64,000 nt of DNA from Frigoribacterium sp. Leaf263 (GCF_001422285.1 NZ_LMMO01000003.1:945135-1009134); one strand, 5' to 3'; shown: positions 43,301 through 51,863, counted from the first letter of the stretch. Notes: generated from the sequence alone by a model not told the origin. Translations and numbers: made by a program.

Positions 43301-44629
43301 ATGTCAGTCCCGCCTCGCACGATCGCCCCGCCGCCCGCCACCGAACCCGTCCCCGTCATGACCCGGCGTCCGCCGTGGCGCCACACGTTCATCGCGCTCA
43401 GCGTCCCGAACTTCCGTCTCTGGACGGCGGGCAACGTCGTGGCCATGACCGCCGGGTGGATGCAGCGGATCGCGCAGGACTGGCTCGTGCTCGAACTGAC
43501 CGGCAGCGCGACGGCCGTCGGCGTCACGGTGGCGCTGCAGTTCGCCCCGATGCTGTTCTTGGGACTGCTGGGCGGGGTGATCGTCGATCGGTTCTCGAAG
43601 CGGGCGCTGATGATCGCGACCCAGAGCGTCTTCGCCGTCTTGAGTCTCGGGCTGGCGGCCCTGACGCTCTCGGGCGTCGTGCTGCCCTGGCACGTGTTCG
43701 CGATCGCGTTCGCCACCGGTCTCGTCACCGTCATCGACAACCCCGCCCGGCAGGTGATCGTGTCGGAGCTCGTGGGGCACCGGTACCTGCGGAACGCCAT
43801 CAGCGTGAACTCGAGCGTGTTCCAGCTCGGCGGCATGATCGGACCGGCCGTGAGCGGGGTGCTGCTGCTGGCGGTCGGCGCCGGGTGGGCGTTCGTCGTC
43901 AACGGGGTCGCCTGCCTGCTGGTGGTCGTCATGCTCGGTCTGCTGAGGACGGCGCAGATGACCCGCACGGCGCCGGGCCCGCGCAGTCGCGGTCAGCTGC
44001 GGGCGGGCCTCGCCTACGCCCGGGCGAAGCCGACGATCCTGGTGCCGGTCGTGCTCGTCGCCTCGTACGCCGTGTTCGGCCTCACCATGCCGGTGCTGCT
44101 GGCCTCGTTCGCCGACGACGTCTACGACGTGGGGGCGGGCGGCTACGGGCTCTTCAACTCGATGATCGCGGTCGGCGCCCTCACGGGGGCCCTGCTGTCG
44201 ACCCGACGGGCGACCATCCGGCTGCGGACGATCGTGCTCGGTCTGCTGGCGACGGGCGTGCTGCAGGCGGTCGCCGGCTCGATGCCGTCGGTCGGGCTGT
44301 TCGCCGTCACCCTCGTCGCCGTCGGCTTCGCGTCGCTGCTGTTCCTCACGGCGGCGAACCAGCTCGTGCAGCTGTCGAGCAACATCGCCATCCGCGGGCG
44401 GGTCATGTCGCTCTACGTGCTCGTGCTGCTCGGCGGCCAGGCGATCGGCGGGCCGCTGATGGGCCTCGTCGTCGAGTCGTCCGGCACGCATGCGGCGATG
44501 GTGCTCTCGGGCGGGGTGCCGGCGCTCGTCGCGGCGATCACGGCGCTGGTGCTCGCCCGCCGCGGGCAGCTGACCCTGCAGATGCGCGTCCGCAGGTTCG
44601 TGCCGGTGGTCGAGATCGCGCACCGCTAG
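43301..44629 (+). CDS. MFS exporter (EntS/DHA3-like)
   Basis: Twelve-segment major facilitator of 442 residues. It has the DHA3-like opening FRLWTAGNVVAMTAGWMQRI followed by AQDWLVLELTGSATAVG, and the motif-A region LGGVIVDRFSKRALMI, then DNPARQVIVSELV. Such proteins export siderophores, antibiotics or other small molecules; substrate is unknown. Divergent from the LysR gene. A second in-frame ATG (MTRRPPWRH) 19 codons on would also give a complete transporter. Confidence 0.9.
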   Translation: MSVPPRTIAPPPATEPVPVMTRRPPWRHTFIALSVPNFRLWTAGNVVAMTAGWMQRIAQDWLVLELTGSATAVGVTVALQFAPMLFLGLLGGVIVDRFSKRALMIATQSVFAVLSLGLAALTLSGVVLPWHVFAIAFATGLVTVIDNPARQVIVSELVGHRYLRNAISVNSSVFQLGGMIGPAVSGVLLLAVGAGWAFVVNGVACLLVVVMLGLLRTAQMTRTAPGPRSRGQLRAGLAYARAKPTILVPVVLVASYAVFGLTMPVLLASFADDVYDVGAGGYGLFNSMIAVGALTGALLSTRRATIRLRTIVLGLLATGVLQAVAGSMPSVGLFAVTLVAVGFASLLFLTAANQLVQLSSNIAIRGRVMSLYVLVLLGGQAIGGPLMGLVVESSGTHAAMVLSGGVPALVAAITALVLARRGQLTLQMRVRRFVPVVEIAHR

Positions 44630-44682
44630 CCCGACGCGTCGGGCCCGACGGGTGCCCGCGGCGGTGGACGACCACGGCTCGG

Positions 44683-45084
44683 TCAGACGGCCGGCGAGCG
44701 CCGGGTGCCGCCGAAGGCCAGCGCGACATCGAGCCGCCAGGAGGTCGGCTCGCCCGACACGTGGGTCGTGCCCACGAAGCGCAGCAGGTCGCCGGCCCGC
44801 AGGCTGAGCACGCCATGGACGTCGTCGCTGCCCTCGAGCCAGAACGCGATGTCGTGCTCGTCGAGCAGGTCGTCGTCGACGGTCGCCCCGAAGGAGGCGC
44901 CGTCGAACTTCAGGGGCACGTCACGGAAGCGGAGCCGCGGGGGCGACTCCGTCCAGTCGGCGACGGCGGGCACTCGCTCGGCCACGATGACGGCGTCGAT
45001 GACCCCGTCGTCGTCGAGCGTCACGCTCGAGGCCTGCAGGTCGACCCCGAGGTCGTCGTCGTCGATGCGAAACCGATTCTCCAC
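44683..45084 (-). CDS. Unknown small acidic protein
   Basis: I do not recognise the family. The 133-residue translation (M)ENRFRIDDDDLGVDLQASSV onward is soluble and acidic, with no signal peptide or cysteine. It looks beta-rich (RLRFRDVPLKFDG, WRLDVALAFGG). The GTG at 45084 is chosen because TACCGT lies six bases upstream, a leaderless arrangement; the frame is open to 45189. It is divergent from the luciferase-like gene. Confidence 0.6.
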   Translation of the reverse strand: MENRFRIDDDDLGVDLQASSVTLDDDGVIDAVIVAERVPAVADWTESPPRLRFRDVPLKFDGASFGATVDDDLLDEHDIAFWLEGSDDVHGVLSLRAGDLLRFVGTTHVSGEPTSWRLDVALAFGGTRRSPAV

Positions 45085-45096
45085 ACCCTCACGGTA
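45082..45096 (-). promoter_or_regulatory. Leaderless-type promoter of the 44683-45084 gene
   Basis: Minus-strand TACCGT (45096-45091), then GAGGGT, then the GTG start. Confidence 0.45.
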
Positions 45097-45175
45097 CCGA
45101 GGTGCGGAGCCCGGCGGAACGGGCTCGCCCGACCGGCCGCGGAATGGGTGGGGCGTGCCCGTGGTTCGCCCGGGC

Positions 45176-46219
45176 ATGAACAAGCGCATCGGGTTCCTGT
45201 CGTTCGGTCATTACCAGGACGTCCCCGGCTCGGCGACCCCGACCGCCCGGGAGGCGCTGGTCCAGTCCATCGAGCTGGCCGAGGCCGCCGAGGAGATCGG
45301 CATCGACGTGGCGGCGGTGCGCGTGCACCACTACGTGCGTCAGCTGGCGAGCCCGTTCCCGCTGCTCGCGGCGATGGCGGCCCGCACGAGCAGGATCGAG
45401 CTCGGCACCGGTGTCATCGACATGCGCTACGAGAACCCCCTCTCGATGGCCGAGCAGGCTGCGGCCGCCGACCTGATCAGCGCCGGGCGGCTGCAGCTCG
45501 GAGTCAGCCGGGGGTCGCCCGAGCCCGCACTCCGAGGCTGGGAGGCCTTCGGGCACCTGCCGGCCGACGGCGAGAGCGACGCCGACCTGGCGCGCCGTCA
45601 CACCGAGGAGTTCCGCGCCGCCATCGCCGGAGCCGACGTCGCCCGCTCCGACCCGAAGATGACCGGCTGGTCGCACGGGCTCCCGATCGAGCCGCAGTCC
45701 CCCGGTCTCGGCGACCGCATCTGGTGGGGCTCCGGCACCCGCGCCACCGCCGCCTGGACCGGCGAGCAGGGCATGAACCTCATGAGCAGCACCCTGCTCA
45801 CCGAGGACACCGGGGTGCCCTTCGACGAGCTGCAGGCCGAGCAGATCGCCGTCTACCGCCGGGCGTGGGCCGACGCCGGGCACGACCGCGAGCCGCGGGT
45901 CTCGATCAGCCGCAGCGTCATCCCCATCACCACGGACGAGGACCGCCGCTACTTCGGCGTGCGCGCCCAGGCCGACGGCGGCGACCAGGTGGGCCTGCTC
46001 GACGGCGTGCAGTCGCGCTTCGGCAAGAGCTACATCGGCGAGCCCGACGTCATCGCCGCGCAACTGGCCGCGGACGCCGCCGTGCAGGCGGCCGACACGG
46101 TGCTGCTGACCGTGCCGAACCAGCTCGGCGTCGAGTACAACGCCCGTCTGCTGCAGACGGTGGCGGAGCACGTCGCCCCCGCGTTCGGCTGGGAGGCGGA
46201 CCTGACGCGCACCGCCTGA
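45176..46219 (+). CDS. LLM-class (luciferase-like) flavin-dependent oxidoreductase
   Basis: FMN- or F420-linked monooxygenase/reductase fold, 347 residues. It begins MNKRIGFLSFGHYQDVPGSA, with VHHYVRQLASPFPLLAAMAA followed by RTSRIELGTGVIDMRYENPL, then SAGRLQLGVSRGSPEP and IWWGSGTRATA. These are the usual landmarks of the family. Substrate and cofactor cannot be assigned. A dispersed repeat starts two bases after the stop. Confidence 0.9.
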   Translation: MNKRIGFLSFGHYQDVPGSATPTAREALVQSIELAEAAEEIGIDVAAVRVHHYVRQLASPFPLLAAMAARTSRIELGTGVIDMRYENPLSMAEQAAAADLISAGRLQLGVSRGSPEPALRGWEAFGHLPADGESDADLARRHTEEFRAAIAGADVARSDPKMTGWSHGLPIEPQSPGLGDRIWWGSGTRATAAWTGEQGMNLMSSTLLTEDTGVPFDELQAEQIAVYRRAWADAGHDREPRVSISRSVIPITTDEDRRYFGVRAQADGGDQVGLLDGVQSRFGKSYIGEPDVIAAQLAADAAVQAADTVLLTVPNQLGVEYNARLLQTVAEHVAPAFGWEADLTRTA

Positions 46220-46221
46220 CC

Positions 46222-46232
46222 CGCGCCTCCTC
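46222..46232. repeat. Dispersed repeat copy at the stop of the luciferase-like gene
   Basis: The sequence reads TGACCCGCGCCTCCTCGG, so the gene's stop codon leads directly into the element. Confidence 0.75.
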
Positions 46233-46245
46233 GGCGGGTCGACGG

Positions 46246-46290
46246 GTCACGACCTGCGGCACCCCGTCGAGGCGCACGGCATGTCGTGAC
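46246..46290. repeat. Inverted repeat GTCACGAC...GTCGTGAC
   Basis: Perfect 8-base arms at 46246-46253 and 46283-46290 with a 29-base spacer, between the luciferase-like stop and the esterase start. Could be a terminator or an operator. Confidence 0.4.
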
Positions 46291-46326
46291 ACCCCGGGGC
46301 CGCGGCCGACGGGTAGACAGTGAGTC

Positions 46327-47289
46327 ATGTTCACCGACATGCCCGAGACCGCCCTCTGGGAGCACCGCAGCACCCAGACCGAGCCCGACGACTTCGACGC
46401 GTTCTGGGCCGCCACCCTCGACGAGACGCGGACCCACCCGCTCGACGTGCGGATCGAGGCCGTCGAGACCGGCCTCGCCACCGTGGACGTCTACGACGTG
46501 ACCTTCGCCGGCTGGGCCGGTCAGCCCGTCCGCGCCTGGCTGCGCGTGCCCACCGGGGCGACCGGGCCGCTGCCGGCCGTCGTGCAGTTCGTGGGCTACG
46601 GCGGCGGACGCGGAGCCGCCGTCGAGAACCTCTTCTGGTCGGCCGCGGGCTACGCGCACCTGCAGATGGACACGCGGGGCCAGGGCTCCGGCTGGAGCCG
46701 CGGCGACACCCCCGACCCCGACGGCTCGGGCCCCGCCCACCCCGGCGTCATGACCCGCGGCATCGACAGCCGCGAGACCTACTACTACCGGCGCGTGTTC
46801 ACCGACGCCGTGCGCGCCGTCGAGGCCGCCCGCTCGCTCGAGGCCGTCGACGCCTCCCGCGTCGCGGTCGTCGGCGGCAGCCAGGGCGGCGGCATCGCCC
46901 TCGCCGTATCGGCCCTCGTGCCCGACCTCGCCGCCGTGGCGGCGTACGTGCCGTTCCTCTGCGACTTCCGCCGGGCGAGCGTGATCACCGACGCCGACCC
47001 GTACAAGGAGATCGGACGGTACCTGGCCGTCCACCGGCACCGCGCCTCCTCGGTGCACGAGGTCCTCACGTACTTCGACGGGGTCAACTTCGCCCGCCGC
47101 GGCACCGCGCCCGCCGTCTTCACCACGGCGCTGATGGACCCTGTGTGCCCGCCGTCGACGGTGTTCGGCGCCTTCCACGCCTACGCCGGACCGAAGGACA
47201 TCACCATCTGGCCGTACAACGGGCACGAGGGCGGCGGCGTCGAGGACGATCTGCTGGCGCTCGCCGCGTTCCGCCGCGCGTTCGCCTGA
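46327..47289 (+). CDS. Acetyl xylan esterase / cephalosporin-C deacetylase family hydrolase
   Basis: Alpha/beta hydrolase of carbohydrate esterase family 7, 320 residues. It has PAVVQFVGYGGGRG, the RGQGSGWSRGDT loop, RVAVVGGSQGGGIALA with the nucleophile Ser, MDPVCPPSTVF with the Asp and YNGHEGGGVED with the His. It deacetylates sugar or xylan acetyl esters in the cytoplasm (no signal peptide). A dispersed repeat copy encodes RASS inside it. The ATG is at 46327. Confidence 0.9.
   Translation: MFTDMPETALWEHRSTQTEPDDFDAFWAATLDETRTHPLDVRIEAVETGLATVDVYDVTFAGWAGQPVRAWLRVPTGATGPLPAVVQFVGYGGGRGAAVENLFWSAAGYAHLQMDTRGQGSGWSRGDTPDPDGSGPAHPGVMTRGIDSRETYYYRRVFTDAVRAVEAARSLEAVDASRVAVVGGSQGGGIALAVSALVPDLAAVAAYVPFLCDFRRASVITDADPYKEIGRYLAVHRHRASSVHEVLTYFDGVNFARRGTAPAVFTTALMDPVCPPSTVFGAFHAYAGPKDITIWPYNGHEGGGVEDDLLALAAFRRAFA
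47041..47051. repeat. Dispersed repeat copy inside the acetyl xylan esterase gene
   Basis: Exact core within CCGCGCCTCCTCGG; read as RASS in AVHRHRASSVHEVL, in the cap region between conserved blocks. Confidence 0.65.
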
Positions 47290-47363
47290 GCGGCGCACCG
47301 CACCGGACGCCCGAGCCGCACGCCGAGCCGGTCGCCTGAGCGGCACGCCGCGCCGGTCGCCCG
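47282..47363 (+). repeat. Tandem duplication of the esterase gene's 3' end
   Basis: A 32-base segment starting TCGCCTGAGCGGC with the stop codon (47282-47313) recurs 50 bases later (47332-47363) with four mismatches. Confidence 0.6.
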
Positions 47364-47421
47364 CGGGGTCGCCCGGCCTCGGGCGGGAACACGGAGCGGC
47401 CCGGTCTGGTTGGCTCCGGGC

Positions 47422-48453
47422 ATGAAGTCGATCGTGTACACCGAGACCGGACCCGCCACCACCGTGCTGCAGCTCGTCGACCGCGAGGTGCCCGAACCCG
47501 CCGCCGGCGAGGTGCGGGTGCGCGTCGTGTGGTCGGGCGTCAACCCCACCGACTGGAAGTCGCGTGCCGGTGGTGAGCCCGGCGAGAGCCTGCCCTTCGA
47601 CGAGGTGACCCCGAACCAGGACGGCTCGGGCATCGTCGACGCCGTGGGCGAGGGCGTCACGGGACTCGCGGTCGGCAACCGCGTCTGGACCTACCTCTCG
47701 GCCTATCAGCGACCCACCGGCACCGCGCAGGAGTTCACCGTGCTGCCCGCCCGCCTGGTCGTGCCGCTGCCCGACGGCGTCGGACTCGACGTCGGCGCAT
47801 CGCTCGGCGTGCCCGCCATGACCGCGCACCGCGCCCTCACCGTCCGGGAGGACGGCCCCCGCCGCCTCGCGCCCGGCAGCCTCGAGGGCGTCACCGTGCT
47901 CGTCGCCGGAGGCGCGGGAGCCGTCGGGCACGCCGCCATCCAGCTCGCCCGCTGGGCCGGCGCCACCGTCATCACCACCATCAGCTCGGACGCCAAGGCG
48001 GCCCTGGCCACCGCGGCCGGCGCCCACCACGTCGTCAACTACCGCACGGGCGACGCCGCGGCCGAGATCCGCGAGATCGCCCCCGACGGGGTCGACGTCG
48101 TCGTCGAGGTCGCCATCTCGCAGAACGCCGACCTGCTCGCCGAGGTCGTCGCCCACCGCGCATCGGTCGCCATCTACGCCGACGACGGAGGCGACTCGAC
48201 CACGATCCCCATCCGCGCCAACATGATCACGAACACGCGGTTCCAGTTCGTCCTGCTCTACACGGTCGGCACCGAGGCGCTCGACGCCGCCGTCGAGGAC
48301 GTCTCCGCGGCGCTCCGCGACGGCGCGCTGCCCGTCGGCGAGGCCGCCGGTCTCGCGCTCCACACGTTCCCGCTCGCCGAGACGGCCGCCGCGCACGAGG
48401 CCGTCGAGGGCGACGTCGTCGGCAAGGTGCTCATCGAGGTGTCGGCCGAGTAG
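47422..48453 (+). CDS. NADPH:quinone reductase-like medium-chain dehydrogenase
   Basis: Zinc-free MDR oxidoreductase of 343 residues. It starts MKSIVYTETGPATTVLQLVD and has WSGVNPTDWKSRAGG, the Rossmann motif VLVAGGAGAVGHAAIQLARW and the C-terminal VVGKVLIEVSAE. It transfers hydride from NADPH to quinones or enones. ATG 47422 fits the family; the frame extends 12 bases upstream. It ends 16 bases before a hairpin built from dispersed repeats. Confidence 0.9.
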   Translation: MKSIVYTETGPATTVLQLVDREVPEPAAGEVRVRVVWSGVNPTDWKSRAGGEPGESLPFDEVTPNQDGSGIVDAVGEGVTGLAVGNRVWTYLSAYQRPTGTAQEFTVLPARLVVPLPDGVGLDVGASLGVPAMTAHRALTVREDGPRRLAPGSLEGVTVLVAGGAGAVGHAAIQLARWAGATVITTISSDAKAALATAAGAHHVVNYRTGDAAAEIREIAPDGVDVVVEVAISQNADLLAEVVAHRASVAIYADDGGDSTTIPIRANMITNTRFQFVLLYTVGTEALDAAVEDVSAALRDGALPVGEAAGLALHTFPLAETAAAHEAVEGDVVGKVLIEVSAE

Positions 48454-48469
48454 TCGGAGATCGACCGGG

Positions 48470-48507
48470 AGGAGGCGCGGTGCGGGGAGTCCGGCACCGC
48501 GCCTCCT
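48470..48507. terminator. Terminator-like hairpin built from two inverted dispersed repeats
   Basis: AGGAGGCGCGGTGC (48470-48483) and its exact complement (48494-48507) form a 14-bp stem with a 10-base loop, 16 bases past the quinone reductase stop. The first arm holds an exact repeat core (48469-48479), the second a 10-of-11 copy. Confidence 0.7.
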
Positions 48508-48525
48508 GCCCGTGGAGGGCGCGGT

Positions 48526-48540
48526 TAGGCTCGGCGGGTG
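48526..48540 (+). promoter_or_regulatory. Leaderless-type promoter of the metallo-beta-lactamase gene
   Basis: TAGGCT (48526-48531) ends six bases before the GTG at 48538. Confidence 0.5.
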
Positions 48541-49605
48541 ACCGACGCCGCCTCGCGACCCGTGCCTCCCGCCCCCGTCAGCGCCGTGCAGGCCCTGGCT
48601 CTCGAGCAGGGGGCGCCTCCGCCGCTCGAGGAGGTGCGCCATGGGGTCTGGTCTCTGGCGTTCCCGTTCGGAGACGGCGACTACTCGCTCGGCTACCTCA
48701 TCGAGGGCTCCGACGGCGCGCTGACCCTCATCGACCCCGGATGGGACGACGACGCCAACCTCGACCGCCTCGACGCCGCCCTGGCCGACGTCGGTCACGC
48801 GATGGAGGACATCTCGCTCGTCGCGGTCACCCACCTGCACGCCGATCACCTGGGCGGCGCCGATCGCGTGCGCCGCGCCTCCGGAGCCCGCCTCGCGCTG
48901 CACGCGGCCGAGCAGCGGGCCCTCGACCGCCGGGCCGCCGAGGCCCTCGAGGCCGACGCCGACATCGCCCGCTGGGGCGCACCCGCCGACGACGAGGAGG
49001 CGCTGGTCGCCGCCTGGGGATCGGGCCGCCGACTCCCCCACGTCACCGCCGACCTGCTCCTCGCCGACGGGGACGAGCTCCCGCTCGCGGGCCGCCGCCT
49101 GCGGGCCGTCCACACGCCGGGTCACACCGCCGGGCACCTCTGCTTCGTCGAGCCCGAGCAGCGGCTGATCTTCACGGGCGATCACGTGCTGCCGCGCATC
49201 AACCCCGGCATCGGGCTCGGCGGTCGGACCGACGCGAACCCGCTGACCGACTACCTCGCGTCACTCGACCGGGTCATGGCGCTCGACGTCGCCGGGGCCG
49301 ACGCGCTCGAGGTCTGCCCGGGCCACGAGTACCGCTTCGTGGGGCTCGTCGAGCGGGCGCGGGCGCTCGTGGACCACCGCGCCGACCGGACCGCCGACGC
49401 CGTCGCGGCTCTCGACGCCCTGGCCGCCCTCGCCTCTTCCACGTCGAAGGCGCAGCGCTCGACCGTCTGGCAGGTCGCCGAGCGCATGTCGTGGACGGGC
49501 GGGATCGCCTCCCTGCACGGCTACCGCCTCGGCTCCGCCCTGGCCCAGACCGAATGGCACGTGCAGGCCCTCGGCCGGGCCGGCGAACTCCGACCGTCCT
49601 CGTAG
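48538..49605 (+). CDS. Metallo-beta-lactamase-fold hydrolase
   Basis: Dinuclear zinc hydrolase of 355 residues. Zinc motif THLHADHLGG near residue 100 is followed by HTPGHTAGHLCF, FTGDHVLP and CPGHEYRF. The extra N-terminal segment and C-terminal helices (WQVAERMSWTGGI onward) resemble the group of MBL proteins with a winged-helix-like tail, as in LACTB2. The substrate is unknown. The GTG start at 48538 is supported by the adjacent -10. Confidence 0.88.
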   Translation: MTDAASRPVPPAPVSAVQALALEQGAPPPLEEVRHGVWSLAFPFGDGDYSLGYLIEGSDGALTLIDPGWDDDANLDRLDAALADVGHAMEDISLVAVTHLHADHLGGADRVRRASGARLALHAAEQRALDRRAAEALEADADIARWGAPADDEEALVAAWGSGRRLPHVTADLLLADGDELPLAGRRLRAVHTPGHTAGHLCFVEPEQRLIFTGDHVLPRINPGIGLGGRTDANPLTDYLASLDRVMALDVAGADALEVCPGHEYRFVGLVERARALVDHRADRTADAVAALDALAALASSTSKAQRSTVWQVAERMSWTGGIASLHGYRLGSALAQTEWHVQALGRAGELRPSS

Positions 49606-49615
49606 GCGAGGGGCC

Positions 49616-49647
49616 TACCGTCGCCCCCGGCGCCGGATCCGGCGCCG
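49616..49647 (+). promoter_or_regulatory. Patatin promoter with a 20-bp palindrome at the predicted +1
   Basis: TACCGT (49616-49621) is followed seven bases later by the perfect palindrome CGGCGCCGGATCCGGCGCCG (49628-49647). The palindrome covers the likely transcription start, so it could be an operator or a 5' hairpin protecting the mRNA. Confidence 0.5.
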
Positions 49648-49675
49648 CGAACGCCACGACCTGGAGCGACATCCC

Positions 49676-50554
49676 ATGAGCAGCACCGCCCCCTCCCGTC
49701 CTCGCACCGCCCTCGTCCTCGGCGGCGGCGGCATCACCGGCATCGCCTGGGAGCTCGGCGTCCTGTCGCGTCTGCTCGAGGCCGGAGTGCCGGTCGACGA
49801 GGCCGACCTGGTCGTCGGCACCTCGGCCGGCTCCGTCGTCGGCACGATGGTGCGGCTCGGACGCGTCGACGACGGACTCCGCGAGCAGTACGAGGCGGTC
49901 ACCGAGCTGCCCACCGGCTCCATCGACCCCGAGGCGTTCCAGCAGACGCTCGGCCAGGCCCTCCTGGGCGTGACGGACCAGCAGGAGGCGCGGGCCCGGA
50001 TCGGCGCCCTCGCCCGTCGGACGCCGGTCGCCGGCGTAGAGCCCGCCCTCGTCAGCACCATGCGCGAGCGGTTCGGCGACGTCGCCTGGCCGGACGCCGG
50101 GTTCACGGTCTGCACCGTCGACGCGACCGACGGGACGTTCCGGCCCCTCGACGCGGACTCGGGCGTCGACCTCCACCGGGCGGTCGCCGCGAGCTGCTCC
50201 GTGCCCGTCGTCTGGCCAACCGTCGAGATCGACGGCCGCCCGACGATGGACGGCGGCGTGCGGTCGGGCACGAACGCCGACCTCGCCGACGACTGCGACC
50301 GAGTTCTCGTGCTGTCGTGCGGCCCCGAGCTCGCGGTCTCGCCGCTCGGACCGACGCTGCCGCAGGTGGTCGAGGCGCGACGGACAGCCGGGCGCGAGGT
50401 GCTGGTCGTCGAGGCCGACGCCGACGCCCTGGCCGCGTTCGGCGCCGACGTCCTCTCGAGCGCCACCCGTCGACCCGCCGCCGAGGCCGGTCGACGTCAG
50501 GCCGAGGCCGTGCTCGACGAGGTCCGCGCGTTCTGGACGGGTTCGGCCGCCTGA
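49676..50554 (+). CDS. Patatin-like phospholipase
   Basis: Serine lipid acyl hydrolase of 292 residues. It has the oxyanion loop LVLGGGGITGIAWELG, the nucleophile motif GTSAGSVVG near residue 59 and the catalytic Asp in MDGGVRSGTNADLA. No signal peptide is present, so it is cytoplasmic or membrane-peripheral. ATG 49676 has GGAG upstream. A 10-of-11 near-copy of the dispersed repeat lies at 49983-49992 (QEARAR). Confidence 0.88.
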   Translation: MSSTAPSRPRTALVLGGGGITGIAWELGVLSRLLEAGVPVDEADLVVGTSAGSVVGTMVRLGRVDDGLREQYEAVTELPTGSIDPEAFQQTLGQALLGVTDQQEARARIGALARRTPVAGVEPALVSTMRERFGDVAWPDAGFTVCTVDATDGTFRPLDADSGVDLHRAVAASCSVPVVWPTVEIDGRPTMDGGVRSGTNADLADDCDRVLVLSCGPELAVSPLGPTLPQVVEARRTAGREVLVVEADADALAAFGADVLSSATRRPAAEAGRRQAEAVLDEVRAFWTGSAA

Positions 50555-50556
50555 CC

Positions 50557-50567
50557 CGCGCCTCCTC
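50557..50567. repeat. Dispersed repeat copy at the patatin stop
   Basis: TGACCCGCGCCTCCTC: the stop codon and the element are separated by two bases, identical to the arrangement at 46217-46232. Confidence 0.75.
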
Positions 50568-50606
50568 ACCCGTCCGCGTCCACAGGGCGGGAGGCGGCGG
50601 GGCCGG

Positions 50607-50621
50607 TACCCTCGGGAAGTG
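50607..50621 (+). promoter_or_regulatory. Leaderless-type promoter of the glycosyltransferase gene
   Basis: TACCCT (50607-50612) ends six bases before the GTG at 50619. Confidence 0.45.
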
Positions 50622-51863
50622 ACCACCGCCTCCTCCCCCCTCCGCATCGCGCTCGTGTCGCTGCACACCTCCCCCGGCGCCGAGCCGGGCTCCGGCGACG
50701 TCGGCGGGATGAACGTGGTCGTCCGCAACCAGGCGGAGGCGCTCGGGGCCGCCGGACACCACGTCGACATCGTGACGAGGCGCTCGTCCCCCGATCAACC
50801 GGACCGCGTCGAGCTCTCGCCCGGCGTCACGCTGACCTTCATCTCGGCCGGACCCGCCGAACCCGTCGCCAAGGGTCGCCACGAGCTGTTCGTGGACGAG
50901 TTCCGCGACCGCCTCGCCGACCTCGGCCCGTGGGACGTCGTGCACTCCCACCACTGGTTCTCGGGCATGGCCGCCCTGCCGGTCGCCCGCGCGCTGGGGG
51001 TGCCGCACGTGCAGAGCTTCCACTCGATCGCGGCGGCGGACTCCACGCCCCTGTCGCACGGCGAACGCGCCGAATCGCCTGGTCGACTCGCCGGCGAGCG
51101 GCACCTCGCGGTCGAGTCGGACGCCGTCGTCGCCATCAGCCACGCCGAGGCCGAGACGGTCGTCACCCGCCTGGGAGGTCGCCCCGACCGGGTCGCGGTC
51201 GTGCTGCCCGGGGTCGACGCCGAGCTCTTCCACCCCGCCCAGACGACCGCCGAGGAGGCGCGGGTCGACGAGCCCCGCCCCTACGTCGTCGTCGCCGGAC
51301 GACTCGAGCCGCTCAAGGCCCCCGACCTCGCCATCCGGGCCATCGCCGCCGTCGACCCCGCCGTCCGGCCCGATCTCGTGATCGCCGGCGGCGCCTCGAC
51401 CGAGTTCCAGGGCTACGAGGACGACCTGCTCGCCCTGGTCGACGAGCTCGACCTCACCGTGCACCTCGTCGGCCCGCGCACCCGACGGGGTCTCGCCTCG
51501 CTGCTCCGCGGGGCGCGTCTCGTGCTCGTCCCGTCCCACTCCGAGACCTACGGCCTGATCGCGCTCGAGGCGGCCGCCAGCGGCGTCCCCGTGATCGCCG
51601 CCGCCTCGGGGGGCCTGCGCGAGAGCGTCGTCGACGGCGTCACGGGCGTCGTCCTCGACTCGCGCGACCCGCTCGTCTGGGCCGACACGGTGACCGGCAT
51701 CCTCCGCGACCGCGACCGGGCCGATCGACTCTCGCGCGCCTCCCGCGTCCGCGCGCTCGACCACCCGTGGGCCCTGTCGGCGGCCGAGCTCGCCGACGTG
51801 TACTGCCGCGTCGCCGGCAGCACCGACTGCTCGGAGCTCGCCGCAGCCGGCGGCCGCCGCTGA
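50619..51863 (+). CDS. GT4-family glycosyltransferase, MshA-like
   Basis: Retaining nucleotide-sugar glycosyltransferase of 414 residues. The donor/acceptor motifs DVGGMNVVVRNQAEAL, VVHSHHWFSG, VVLPGVDAELFHP, VVAGRLEPLKAPDLAIRA and SHSETYGLIALEAAASGVPV resemble mycothiol enzyme MshA. However, MshA has GGMNVYV where this has GGMNVVV, and no other mycothiol gene is near. A dispersed repeat encodes EEARV between the two Rossmann domains (51252-51262). Confidence 0.85.
   Translation: MTTASSPLRIALVSLHTSPGAEPGSGDVGGMNVVVRNQAEALGAAGHHVDIVTRRSSPDQPDRVELSPGVTLTFISAGPAEPVAKGRHELFVDEFRDRLADLGPWDVVHSHHWFSGMAALPVARALGVPHVQSFHSIAAADSTPLSHGERAESPGRLAGERHLAVESDAVVAISHAEAETVVTRLGGRPDRVAVVLPGVDAELFHPAQTTAEEARVDEPRPYVVVAGRLEPLKAPDLAIRAIAAVDPAVRPDLVIAGGASTEFQGYEDDLLALVDELDLTVHLVGPRTRRGLASLLRGARLVLVPSHSETYGLIALEAAASGVPVIAAASGGLRESVVDGVTGVVLDSRDPLVWADTVTGILRDRDRADRLSRASRVRALDHPWALSAAELADVYCRVAGSTDCSELAAAGGRR
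51252..51262. repeat. Dispersed repeat copy inside the glycosyltransferase gene
   Basis: Exact core, read as EEARV in AQTTAEEARVDEPRPYVVV, the segment joining the N- and C-terminal domains. Confidence 0.65.

Noticed and set aside
43228-46323. 1031-codon plus-strand open frame
   Set aside because: Out-of-frame shadow of the MFS and luciferase-like genes, Arg/Gly-rich and without motifs.
46030-49185. 1051-codon minus-strand open frame
   Set aside because: It runs antisense through four well-supported plus-strand genes and has no recognisable domain.
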